Shown here: piece after piece, positions 24,747 to 31,514 of the stretch
How positions within the stretch are numbered: position 1 is the first letter of the stretch
Layout: each line of letters opens with the position of its first letter
NCBI RefSeq assembly: GCF_025353065.1
Contig: NZ_JANXRJ010000189.1
Location: 1-35,751, forward strand
Length of the DNA: 35,751 nt
Direction of reading: 5' to 3'
Origin: Lapillicoccus sp.
GTDB taxonomy: Bacteria; Actinomycetota; Actinomycetes; Actinomycetales; Dermatophilaceae
Position numbers and translations under genes: made by a program
The notes under the pieces: model-generated
Database searches by the model: none
Told to the model about the DNA's origin: nothing
What the model saw: the letters and a program-made list of their open reading frames with translations, nothing else

Positions 24747-24765
24747 GCTCGACTCGGAGTCGAGC
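24747..24765. terminator. Hairpin between convergent ABC1 and zinc-ribbon genes
   Basis: GCTCGACT-CGG-AGTCGAGC is an 8-bp perfect stem with a 3-base loop, 22 bases after the ABC1 stop and 16 bases from the end of the opposite gene. GAGGG/CCCTC just upstream may add a second small hairpin. There is no T-tract. Confidence 0.6.
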
Positions 24766-24781
24766 GCCGCAAGTCGGCCGG

Positions 24782-24967
24782 TCACCACCAGGTGGCGTCG
24801 AGTTTTGCCTCGATGCTGCGCAGGTGGGTCCGGCTGCAGACGTCGCACGTCCAGACCGGGCGGCCGTTCTCCATGGCACGCGCCCAGGTCAGGAGGACAG
24901 CGGAGTCGTCGCTCGGGACACTCCGCCCGCAGGTGGCGCAGGTCATCGCGGTGTCGTCACCCGGCAT
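24782..24967 (-). CDS. Small zinc-ribbon protein (conserved actinobacterial hypothetical)
   Basis: A 61-aa protein with CATCG (C10, C13) and CDVCSR (C41, C44), giving one four-cysteine zinc site, then THLRSIEAKLDATWW. Homologues of this form, with TW before ENG and RSIE-LD near the end, occur in many actinobacteria; their role is unknown. The ATG at 24967 overlaps a copy of the CGGCATAC octamer. An alternative start is the ATG at 24946 (MTCATCG). No clear ribosome site is seen for either. Confidence 0.8.
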   Translation of the reverse strand: MPGDDTAMTCATCGRSVPSDDSAVLLTWARAMENGRPVWTCDVCSRTHLRSIEAKLDATWW

Positions 24968-25093
24968 ACGGGCCAGTCAACACCCCGTCGGCCCCGGACA
25001 GGGGACGGTCAACCGGCACGAGTCCGGTTTGACCCGCCGGTATGCCGTGCAAAGCGGACTCGCGCCGGTCCTGTGTCCCATGGAGTCCAGCCG

Positions 25094-25663
25094 TCAGCCC
25101 TTGGCGGCGGCCTTGGCCTCCTTCTTGAACGAGCGCACCTTGTCGAGCGACTCGGCGTCGACGACGTCGGCGACCGAGCGGAACGAGCCCTTCTCGGCGT
25201 AGGGGCCGATCGCGTCGGCCCAGCCCCGCGGCTTGACGCCGAGCTGCTTGCCGACGAGCGCGGCGAAGATCTTAGCCTTCTGCTCGCCGAACCCCGGCAG
25301 GGCCTGGATGCGGGCGACGAGGTCGGTCCCGGAGGAGGCCTCGCTCCAGATCCGCTCCGCGTCGCCGCCGTACTCCTCGACGACGACCGCGGCGACGGCC
25401 TGGATGCGCCCGGCCATCGACCGCCCGTAACGGTGGATCGCCGGCGGCGTGGAACAGAGGTCGGCGAACGAGTCCGGCTCTGCCGCAGCGATCTTCGCCG
25501 GATCGAGGCTGCCGAACCGTTCGAGCACCTTGGCGGGCCCGGCGAACGCCCGCTCCATGGGGAACTGCTGGTCGAGCAGCATCCCCGTGAGCAGCCCGAA
25601 CGCATCGGTGCTCAGCACCTCGTCGGCCGTGGGGTCCTGGGCGATCTGCAGCGAGGCCTTCAT
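25094..25663 (-). CDS. HhH-GPD-type base excision DNA repair protein
   Basis: A 189-aa protein of the uncharacterised HhH-GPD family (TIGR03252 type). The helix-hairpin-helix LPGFGEQKAKIFAALVGKQLGV (122-143) is clear. D150 in PRGWADAIGPY may take the place of the glycosylase aspartate, with some doubt. No iron-sulfur cysteine cluster is present. It should remove damaged bases, but the lesion is unknown. The ATG at 25663 is close to GGGAGG only if translation begins a few residues later; the family start MKASLQIAQDP agrees with it. Confidence 0.85.
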   Translation of the reverse strand: MKASLQIAQDPTADEVLSTDAFGLLTGMLLDQQFPMERAFAGPAKVLERFGSLDPAKIAAAEPDSFADLCSTPPAIHRYGRSMAGRIQAVAAVVVEEYGGDAERIWSEASSGTDLVARIQALPGFGEQKAKIFAALVGKQLGVKPRGWADAIGPYAEKGSFRSVADVVDAESLDKVRSFKKEAKAAAKG

Positions 25664-25702
25664 GGGAGGCAGCCTACGACCGCAGGGTCCCGTCGCGGCC
25701 CC

Positions 25703-25738
25703 AGGTGATCTACGGTGTCCCAGCACCGCGGATCACCT
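25703..25738 (-). terminator. Hairpin downstream of the acyl-CoA synthetase gene
   Basis: AGGTGATC (25703-25710) and GATCACCT (25731-25738) pair perfectly, and CGGTG/CACCG pair inside. It begins 17 bases after the acyl-CoA synthetase stop on the minus strand and precedes the HhH-GPD gene. There is no T-tract. Confidence 0.55.
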
Positions 25739-25754
25739 CAACCCGCGGAGCCGG

Positions 25755-27329
25755 TCACTCGCCGGCCGCGAGGTCGGCGTGCTGGTCACGCAGCTGCCGC
25801 TTGAGGATCTTGCCGCTGGGGTTCTTCGGCAGCGACTCGGCGACGACGACGTACTTCGGCGCCTTGAAGCCGGCGAGCACCGTCCTGCTGTGGGCGATGA
25901 CGGCCTCCGGTGTCAGCTCGACCCCGGGCTTGGCCACGACGAACGCGGCGACGGCCTCGACCCAGCGGGGATGGCTGATGCCGAAGACGGCGACCTCGGC
26001 CACGCCGCCAAGGGTGTAGACGGCCTCCTCGACCTCGCGGCTCGCGACGTTCTCGCCGCCGGACTTGATCATGTCCTTCTTGCGGTCGACGACGTAGAGG
26101 TGGCCGGTGGCGTCGACGTAGCCGAGGTCGCCGGAGTGGAACCACCCGCCGCGGAACGCCTCGGCCGTCTTCGCGTCGTCCGCGTAGTAGCCGAGCGTCG
26201 CGTGGGGAGAACGGTGCACGATCTCGCCCACTGTCCCGGACGGCACCGGCTGGTCGTCGTCGTCGACGATGCGCGTCTCGACGTTGAGCGCTGCCCGGCC
26301 GGCGGACCCGGCATACGGGATCTGCTCGTCGGGTCCGAGGATGGTGGCGAGCGGGGCCATCTCGGTCTGGCCGTAGAAGTTCCAGAGGGCGACGTCGGGC
26401 AGCCGTCGCTGGATCTCCCTGAGCACCTCGACCGGCATCGGCGAGGCGCCGTAGTAGCCCTTGCGCAGCGAGGACAGGTCGGTGGTGTCGAGCTCCGGCG
26501 AGCGCAGCAGCCCGATCCAGACCGTCGGCGGGGCGAAGTACTTCGTCACCCCCTGCTCGGCGATCGTCCGCAGGACCGTGGCCGGATCGGGACCGGGCAG
26601 AAGGATGCTCGTCGCACCGAGGTAGACGTCGACGCCGAGGAAGCAGTCGAGCTGCGCACAGTGGTAGAGCGGCAGGGTGTGCAGCTCGATGTCGTCGGCG
26701 CTCATCCCGCCGTCGATCGCGCAGGAGACGTACTGCCACATCAGCGCCCGGCTCGTGAGGAGCGCACCCTTGGGCCGCGACTCCGTCCCCGAGGTGAACA
26801 TCATCCGCACCGGGTCGTCGTCGCCCATGGGCACCTCGGCCGGTATGCCGTCGAAGTCGACCCACGCCTGCAGGTCCGGCCAACCGGTCGTCACCCCCGA
26901 CACCCCGATCGCCGCCCGCACGGGGACCTCTCCCGCTGCCACCGCAATGGCCTGATCGGCCACCGAGACCAGGGCGTCCTCGACGACGAACGCCGAGGCG
27001 CGGCTGTGGTCGAGGATGAAGGCGATCTCGGCGGGCTGGAGCATGAAGTTGACCGGCACGAGGACCACGCCCGCGCGAGCCGTCGCGAAGTCGAGCACGA
27101 CGAACTGCCAGCAGTTGTGGCTCAGCAGCGCCAGTCGGTCGCCCTTGCCGAGGCCGGCGTCGGCGAGTGCGGCCGCGACCCGGTCGACGGCCGTGTCGAG
27201 CTCGCGGAAGGTCAGCGTCGTGTCGCCGTCGATGATCGCGACCTTGTCCGGCAGCCGCTGCGCCGTGCGACGGGGGATGTCGCCGAGCGACTGCTGACGG
27301 GCCTGCTGGACGAGCGCTTCGATCGACAT
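25755..27329 (-). CDS. Acyl-CoA synthetase (AMP-forming), fatty-acid-CoA ligase type
   Basis: A 524-aa ANL-superfamily adenylating enzyme that activates a carboxylic acid with ATP and joins it to CoA. The motifs are complete: the P-loop MMFTSGTESRPKGAL, YGQTEMAP, GWFHSGDLGYVDATGHLYVVDRKKDMIKSG split over the hinge, GGENVASREVEE, and PKNPSGKILKRQLR with the catalytic lysine. The chain length of the substrate cannot be told. AGGAG sits 5 bases before the ATG at 27329. It lies 68 bases after the GNAT-like gene on the same strand. Confidence 0.92.
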   Translation of the reverse strand: MSIEALVQQARQQSLGDIPRRTAQRLPDKVAIIDGDTTLTFRELDTAVDRVAAALADAGLGKGDRLALLSHNCWQFVVLDFATARAGVVLVPVNFMLQPAEIAFILDHSRASAFVVEDALVSVADQAIAVAAGEVPVRAAIGVSGVTTGWPDLQAWVDFDGIPAEVPMGDDDPVRMMFTSGTESRPKGALLTSRALMWQYVSCAIDGGMSADDIELHTLPLYHCAQLDCFLGVDVYLGATSILLPGPDPATVLRTIAEQGVTKYFAPPTVWIGLLRSPELDTTDLSSLRKGYYGASPMPVEVLREIQRRLPDVALWNFYGQTEMAPLATILGPDEQIPYAGSAGRAALNVETRIVDDDDQPVPSGTVGEIVHRSPHATLGYYADDAKTAEAFRGGWFHSGDLGYVDATGHLYVVDRKKDMIKSGGENVASREVEEAVYTLGGVAEVAVFGISHPRWVEAVAAFVVAKPGVELTPEAVIAHSRTVLAGFKAPKYVVVAESLPKNPSGKILKRQLRDQHADLAAGE

Positions 27330-27397
27330 CGGGACTCCTGTGGCACGACGGCTGTTGTCTCGCAGGGTAGCCCAGCGTCCGCCGAGGTGAGACGCGC

Positions 27398-28528
27398 TCA
27401 CCGGCCGCGGTGGACGGAGACCCTCCGCAGGGGGTGAGGGAGCCGACGCACCAGCCCTGGCCACCGGTCGAGGCGCCCACGCAGCCGACACCGGACAGCG
27501 TCCCGTCGTCGGCCCCAGACGCGGAGGGTCTGCGCCTGCTGCAGCGTCGCCCCGCCGCTCATCTTGTAGCGCTGGACTCCGGCTCCCCAGTCGACGACGT
27601 CGATCCCCGGATCGGCGTGGGCCGCCCGAACGACCTCCGCGTTGGCGAGCGTCCCGGCGCTGAGGCGCCGCCACTCAGGCGCCACGTAGTTGGACCAGAC
27701 CCACAGCCGTCGGTGGTCGAGCAGCCCGACCGCGAACGCTGCGAGCCTCCCGTCGACACGCGCGACGAGCAGGCGCAACACCCCGGCCTCGGCGTGCCCG
27801 CGCAGGGTGTCGACCCAGATCTCGCGCTCGACGCGTTCACTGAGCAGCGCTGTCCCGCGTAGCTGCTCGTTACGGCGGATGTGCAGGTCGATGAGCTCGG
27901 GCAGCATCGACTCGACCTCGTGCGGATCCTCGTGCCAGGTCATCGTCACCTCGCGACCCTCGCGCCGGGCGACGTTGCGGGCCCGGTTGACCGCGGAGCG
28001 GACGTTGCGACTGAGCACCTGGTCGACCGGCCGGCCCGAAGTGACATCGAGGACCGGGGTCGGGGTCACTCGGTGACTGACGGCGCGCGCGGCAGTGACC
28101 TGCAGCAGCCGGGTCGCCACCTCGTCCAGCTCCGGAAGGTCCTCGATCCGCAGCGACCACCGCCGGTCCTCACCTCGGCAGGCGTCGAGCAGCGTTGTCG
28201 CAAGGGCGTTTCCAGCCGAGGCGTCCCGGTGCAGCAGCCGGAACGGCTCCTCCGACGACCCGGCCTTGTCGATGAGCACCCGACCCGAGGCCGTATGCCG
28301 CACGGTCACCGCTGCGCCCGCGACGAGGACGCCGTCGCGCTCGACCAGGACGACCCGCAGCGCCCGGTCCGGGCGGGCCCGCGCCCAGGCCGACACAGAA
28401 TACGACCTCATCGAGACCGGGGCCCCGACCTCGTCGACCAACCGATCCCATCGCCCCGCCCACGACGCGAACCCGGGGAGGCCCGCGACGACGCGCCCGC
28501 GGTCGGGCGAGGAGGGGTCATCGCTCAC
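27398..28528 (-). CDS. GNAT/FemAB-like N-acyltransferase (CelD/BioF2-like domain)
   Basis: A 376-aa cytosolic protein. The C-terminal half (GVLRLLVARVDGRLAAFAVGLLDHRRLWVWSNYVAPEWRRLSAG split in two) follows the GNAT pattern of the PF13480 group seen in CelD- and FemAB-like proteins. VDWGAGVQRYKMSGG near 310-325 is the typical end motif of that group (D-x-G-x-x-x-YK). The N-terminal half resembles the duplicated GNAT lobe. It may add an acyl or aminoacyl group to a cell-surface precursor; the substrate is unknown. The GTG at 28528 has TAGTTT 5 bases upstream, which suggests leaderless expression. Confidence 0.8.
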   Translation of the reverse strand: MSDDPSSPDRGRVVAGLPGFASWAGRWDRLVDEVGAPVSMRSYSVSAWARARPDRALRVVLVERDGVLVAGAAVTVRHTASGRVLIDKAGSSEEPFRLLHRDASAGNALATTLLDACRGEDRRWSLRIEDLPELDEVATRLLQVTAARAVSHRVTPTPVLDVTSGRPVDQVLSRNVRSAVNRARNVARREGREVTMTWHEDPHEVESMLPELIDLHIRRNEQLRGTALLSERVEREIWVDTLRGHAEAGVLRLLVARVDGRLAAFAVGLLDHRRLWVWSNYVAPEWRRLSAGTLANAEVVRAAHADPGIDVVDWGAGVQRYKMSGGATLQQAQTLRVWGRRRDAVRCRLRGRLDRWPGLVRRLPHPLRRVSVHRGR

Positions 28529-28582
28529 AGGTCAAACTACCGAACCTCGCGCCAAAGAGGCGTCAAGCAGGGCCTTGCGGAC

Positions 28583-30142
28583 TTACAGCAGGTAGACCAG
28601 CCCCGGCCCCTCGTCGCGGTAGGCAAGCCCGAGATCGTCCAACGCTGCGGTCCACGACCCCGTCACCGCGGGGTCGGAGCCCTCGAAACCGTGGTCGGCG
28701 GTCAGGACGATCGCGACCTCGTCGAGCACACCCTGCTGCTCGAGGCGGTCGAGGAAGACCCCGAGCCGGGCGTCGGACTGGCGCATCGTCGCGCGGGCGA
28801 TCTCCGACCGGGGACCGGCCGCGTGGTGGCCCGCGTCCGTGACGATGTTGGCCCACCACGTCAGCCGCGGCGCGGACTCCGGTGCTGCCCACAGCTGGAG
28901 CACCTGCTGGAGCCCGAGGTCGTCGACCTGCACGGCCCAGCTCACCGACGCGTCCGCGAGCATCGCCGGGTCGACGACGAACGGCGACGCACGAGGGTCA
29001 GGCAGCTCGGCGTTGAGTCCACCAGCGCCAGCAGCGTTGCCACTGGCGCGGATTCGTTGCATCGTCGAGTAGTCGGCACCACGATCGATCGCCTCGTCGA
29101 CGCTCGCGGTCCGCGCGCCGGCGCCCGATGGCACGGCGTCGCCGACCATCTCGAACACCGTCCGCACGCCCGGCCGCAGCCACTCGCTCGACCGGTGCCA
29201 GGTGCTCGCGTCGTTGGGGACGACCCGCTCCCCCGTCTCGCGGTCGTAGAACACGTTGCCCAGCACGCCGTGCCGCCCGGGACCCACACCGGTGAGGATC
29301 GAGGTGTGGTTGGTCAGCGTGATGCTCGGGAACTGGGCGACCGCGCCGCCGCGCAGCGCCGTGCCCCGCGCGATCAGCCGGGCGACGTGCGGCAGCTCGC
29401 CGGTCTCGGCGAGGTGCACCAGGTCGGAGCAGTGCGCGCCGTCCCAGAGGATGCCGACGACGGCGCGGGGCCGGACCCCGTCGAGGTATGCCGCCAGCAC
29501 CCGTCCGTCGAGCGGCTGGCCGGCCGCGTCGTGCAGGTCGGCCTCCGGGACCCCGGCCAGCGCCGCCAACGTCGGGCCGACATCGACGAGCCGGGCGTGC
29601 TCGTCGACGAGACCGCGCCGCCGGATCCCGGCGCCCGACAGCACCAGGGGTGCCCGCGACTGGATGACGTCGAGCGAGCCGTGCTCGCCGACGTGGCCGC
29701 CCTGCTCGGGGTAGAAGTGTCGGGGCGTGTGGACGACGGCGACATCGGGGCTGCGGGCCGGGTCGGCGAAGAAGGAGAGGATCCGCTCGGCCGCGAGGGG
29801 GTAGGCGTTGTCGAGGGAGCTGCCCGGCGAGGGGTCGGCGAGCTCGGCGGCATACGGGAGGAAGGCCATCGCGTCCTCGCTGGGCAGGGGGTCGACACCC
29901 GCCAGCACCTCGTGCTGCGCCCCGGGACGCAGGACGACCCGGCCGAGGTGGCTCGCGGCGTGGGCGGTCATGACGCCGTCGACGTCCTCCACCCAGAGGA
30001 CGAGGTCGACGATCGGAGCGAGCTCGGGGGTGGTGAGCGCGGCGACGACACGCGCACGGTCGTCCGCCCGGTCGGCGGATCGGGTGCCGGAACGGACGAC
30101 GGAGGGGGTCTGTCGGTCTTCAGCGGGCGACGGCGGCGTCAT
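28583..30142 (-). CDS. Alkaline phosphatase superfamily enzyme (nucleotide pyrophosphatase/phosphodiesterase-like) with permuted motif order
   Basis: A 519-aa protein. The C-terminal half holds the first metal-site motifs of NPP-type enzymes: D234 (ILWDGAH), nucleophile T275 and N278 (FPSITLTNHTSILTG), D436 and H440 (DAGHHAAGP, matching DxxGHxxGP), and D483/H484 (TADHGF). The final histidine motif, normally C-terminal, is instead in the N-terminal half: H154 in GEHGSLDVIQSRAPLVLSGAG, followed by the typical tail VDVGPTLAALAGV...DGRVL. So the protein looks like a circular permutation of the fold, joined near residues 215-230. No signal peptide is seen. It should hydrolyse phosphodiesters or phosphomonoesters; the substrate is unknown. 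It is transcribed toward the GNAT-like gene. Confidence 0.85.
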   Translation of the reverse strand: MTPPSPAEDRQTPSVVRSGTRSADRADDRARVVAALTTPELAPIVDLVLWVEDVDGVMTAHAASHLGRVVLRPGAQHEVLAGVDPLPSEDAMAFLPYAAELADPSPGSSLDNAYPLAAERILSFFADPARSPDVAVVHTPRHFYPEQGGHVGEHGSLDVIQSRAPLVLSGAGIRRRGLVDEHARLVDVGPTLAALAGVPEADLHDAAGQPLDGRVLAAYLDGVRPRAVVGILWDGAHCSDLVHLAETGELPHVARLIARGTALRGGAVAQFPSITLTNHTSILTGVGPGRHGVLGNVFYDRETGERVVPNDASTWHRSSEWLRPGVRTVFEMVGDAVPSGAGARTASVDEAIDRGADYSTMQRIRASGNAAGAGGLNAELPDPRASPFVVDPAMLADASVSWAVQVDDLGLQQVLQLWAAPESAPRLTWWANIVTDAGHHAAGPRSEIARATMRQSDARLGVFLDRLEQQGVLDEVAIVLTADHGFEGSDPAVTGSWTAALDDLGLAYRDEGPGLVYLL

Positions 30143-30191
30143 GCCCGCGAGTCTCGCAGAGGGGGGCGGGGCACACAGCCCGCAGAGGCGA

Positions 30192-30226
30192 CGAGGGCGG
30201 GGAGACCATGGTCATCCCCGCCCTCG
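30192..30226. terminator. Terminator of the whiB7 / small-ORF transcript
   Basis: CGAGGGCGGGG (30192-30202) and CCCCGCCCTCG (30216-30226) form an 11-bp perfect stem around a 13-base loop that is itself partly palindromic (GACCATGGTC). It lies 64 bases after the 47-aa ORF and 50 bases before the phosphatase start, all on the minus strand. Confidence 0.65.
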
Positions 30227-30289
30227 CGCTGGCGATGGTGGTGCTGGTGCCGGAGGTCCGCGGTGGATGCTTCCGGGTCGTGCTGCGGG

Positions 30290-30433
30290 TCACTGCTGGT
30301 GACCGCTACGACGCGAACGACGGATCTCGAGCTGGATCAGCCGCGCTCCGCGACGGATGCCGTGGACCCGTTGGGGTCGCAGGCGCTGCTCGACGTTCTG
30401 TCGAGCGAGCTCAAAATGCTGAGCCTGATACAT
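30290..30433 (-). CDS. Small basic protein (47 aa), hypothetical
   Basis: I do not recognise a named family. The ATG at 30433 has a good AAGGAG site 7 bases upstream. The product starts MYQAQHFELARQNVEQRL and continues with an Arg-rich amphipathic stretch (RRGARLIQLEIRRSRR). The pattern of a short helix followed by Arg-rich sequence resembles small conserved actinobacterial ORFs. It follows whiB7 on the same strand, 113 bases after its stop, with a 15-bp tandem repeat between, and it is followed by a terminator, so it may be the last gene of the whiB7 transcript. If real, it could bind nucleic acid or membrane. Confidence 0.6.
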   Translation of the reverse strand: MYQAQHFELARQNVEQRLRPQRVHGIRRGARLIQLEIRRSRRSGHQQ

Positions 30434-30449
30434 GGTGATGCTCCTTGTG

Positions 30450-30524
30450 GTGGTCAAGCAGGTCGTGGTCACGCAGGTCGTGGTCACGCAGGTGGTGGTC
30501 ACGCAGGTGGTGGTCACGCGGGTG
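30450..30524 (-). repeat. Five tandem 15-bp repeats between whiB7 and the 47-aa ORF
   Basis: Five copies of GTGGTCACGCAGGT(C/G), read on the plus strand and with small changes in the first and last, run without spacers from 30450 to 30524. On the minus strand, in frame with the 47-aa ORF, each would encode Val-Thr-Thr-Thr-Cys and offers a GTG codon, so an N-terminally extended form of the ORF with a VTTTC repeat is possible. Confidence 0.8.
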
Positions 30525-30546
30525 AGGTCGTCGACGGCGGGTGCCG

Positions 30547-30828
30547 TCAGGCGGCGTAGACGTCGTCCTTCCGGGGGCGACCACGCGGCCGCTTCCGGGC
30601 GACGACGGCCCCCTGGACGAGGAGCTGTCCGCCCCAGACGCCCCAGGGCTCGCGCCGGTCGAGCGCCCCGACGAGGCACTCGGCCTGGAACGGGCAGACC
30701 GCGCACAGGCTCTTGGCGAACTCCACGTCGGCGGGGCTCTCCGCGAACCACAGCTCCGAGTCGTACTCCCGGCACGGGATGCCCGTCGTCTCGACCCGGG
30801 CCGTCAGGTCGATCAGTGCAGTCAACAT
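30547..30828 (-). CDS. whiB7: WhiB7-type transcription factor with AT-hook
   Basis: A 93-aa iron-sulfur protein. C19, C42, C45 and C51 (CxxC as CAVC) bind a [4Fe-4S] cluster. EPWGVWGG is the sigma-A-contacting turn. KRPRGRPRK is a C-terminal AT-hook, the mark of WhiB7, the activator of intrinsic antibiotic-resistance genes in actinobacteria. The ATG at 30828 has GGGAGGTG about 7 bases upstream and gives the family start MLTALIDL. The frame is open 48 codons further, to an ATG at 30972 with its own AGGAAG site, so a longer form is possible. A 610-base leader with promoter, upstream ORF and intrinsic terminator precedes it. uvrD2 is upstream on the same strand, as in mycobacteria. Confidence 0.95.
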   Translation of the reverse strand: MLTALIDLTARVETTGIPCREYDSELWFAESPADVEFAKSLCAVCPFQAECLVGALDRREPWGVWGGQLLVQGAVVARKRPRGRPRKDDVYAA

Positions 30829-30856
30829 CGGTAACACCTCCCTCTCGTCCTCGGCT

Positions 30857-30875
30857 CCCCGGGGGTGTCCCGGGG
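30857..30875 (-). other. Hairpin close to the whiB7 start
   Basis: CCCCGGG (30857-30863) and CCCGGGG (30869-30875) form a 7-bp stem with loop GGTGT, 28 bases upstream of the whiB7 ATG. It could affect ribosome access or be part of the attenuator folding. It lies between the attenuator and the ribosome site. Confidence 0.35.
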
Positions 30876-30935
30876 GCCTGATCTCGGTCCCTCGCGCCGG
30901 CCCGTGGTGGGGGCCGCCGTGATGCTGTTCTCTTC

Positions 30936-30970
30936 GGTGGGTCGTGCGGTGGGTCGTGCGGTGCTGCGTC
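30936..30970 (-). repeat. 12-bp tandem repeat at the alternative WhiB7 start
   Basis: GGTGGGTCGTGC occurs twice in tandem (30936-30947, 30948-30959) with a partial third copy to 30970, abutting the alternative ATG at 30972. If translated it gives the repeat RTTHRTTHR in a His/Arg-rich extension. Confidence 0.65.
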
Positions 30971-31040
30971 ATCAGCGTGTCTTCCTGGTGTTCGCCGCGA
31001 CCCGTGCTGTCCGGCGGGACGAGACGTCCCGGAGAAACAG

Positions 31041-31077
31041 AAAAGGCCGCGGATCCCGGATGTCGGGTTCCGCGGCC
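31041..31077 (-). terminator. Intrinsic terminator/attenuator in the whiB7 leader
   Basis: On the minus strand GGCCGCGG (31070-31077) pairs with CCGCGGCC (31045-31052), and CCCG pairs with CGGG inside, followed at once by TTTTCTGTTTCT. This is a classic Rho-independent terminator, and the only one in the window with a clear T-tract. It lies 22 bases after the uORF stop and 213 bases before the whiB7 ATG, so it should stop leader transcription unless translation of the uORF is disturbed. Confidence 0.9.
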
Positions 31078-31099
31078 TGGAGGACCGGTCTGAGGTCGA

Positions 31100-31375
31100 T
31101 CAGACGGGTGGTCTCCCGGAGCGGAGGTCATCGACATCCATGAACGGGGTGGTGAGGGTCGTGGGGAGCTGGTCCGTGGCTGCCGGGGCATAGCCGCATC
31201 CTCGAGCGATGCCACCCCGGAGGGCCGGGCTGTGGGCATCGGCGGACGGAGTCGTCCCCCAGATCGCACCGGTGACGGGCGCGAGGAGGTGGGCCGACTG
31301 CGAGCGCTCGATGCGGATCCGCGTGCGCGACTCGATCATCGGGACAATCCCCTTCGTCATCGTGGTGTTCTTCAT
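31100..31375 (-). CDS. whiB7 leader upstream ORF (91 aa)
   Basis: The ATG at 31375 has AAGGAGG 8 bases upstream, one of the best ribosome sites in the window. The product begins MKNTTMTKGIVPMIESRTRIRIERSQSAHLL cut across two helices and has no recognisable domain. An in-frame ATG at 31393 precedes the ribosome site. The stop codon is 22 bases before the intrinsic terminator. In mycobacteria a translated uORF in the whiB7 leader couples ribosome stalling to antitermination, and this ORF is placed to do the same. It is long for such a leader peptide, so the sensing part may be only its 5' end or its last codons. GTCTGA/TCAGAC pairs across its stop. Confidence 0.7.
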   Translation of the reverse strand: MKNTTMTKGIVPMIESRTRIRIERSQSAHLLAPVTGAIWGTTPSADAHSPALRGGIARGCGYAPAATDQLPTTLTTPFMDVDDLRSGRPPV

Positions 31376-31444
31376 CAGGCCAACCTCCTTCATGTCTCTC
31401 GTGGGCCCCAACCGGCCACCTGAACCCGTTGGACTTGCTCGGTC

Positions 31445-31484
31445 AGGTTACGCCGGGGGCGGAAGCGCGAACAACTTATTTATC
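31445..31484 (-). promoter_or_regulatory. whiB7 promoter with AT-rich WhiB7 (AT-hook) box
   Basis: On the minus strand TTGTTC (31469-31474) and TAACCT (31445-31450) are separated by 18 bases. Directly upstream of the -35 is GATAAATAAG (31475-31484), an AT-rich tract that stands out in this GC-rich sequence. WhiB7 is known to bind, through its AT-hook, an AT-rich element just upstream of the -35 of its own and target promoters, so this is probably the autoregulatory site. Transcription should start near 31438, 63 bases before the uORF. Confidence 0.75.
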
Positions 31485-31514
31485 GGCTTTTCTGGAACTT
31501 TCTTTTGAGAAGGC

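Noticed and set aside
25012..25071. Inverted GAGTCCG/CGGACTC pair around 25021-25067, with TTTG/CAAA inside
   Set aside because: The loop is long and the stem is interrupted, so it is a weak terminator candidate for the HhH-GPD gene and was not listed as a feature.
30450..30524. Tandem repeats that could suggest a CRISPR array
   Set aside because: The 15-bp units are directly adjacent without unique spacers, and no cas genes are present.
24782..30546. Genomic island between ABC1 and whiB7
   Set aside because: No integrase, tRNA junction, direct repeats or change in base composition is visible, so a mobile origin is not supported.
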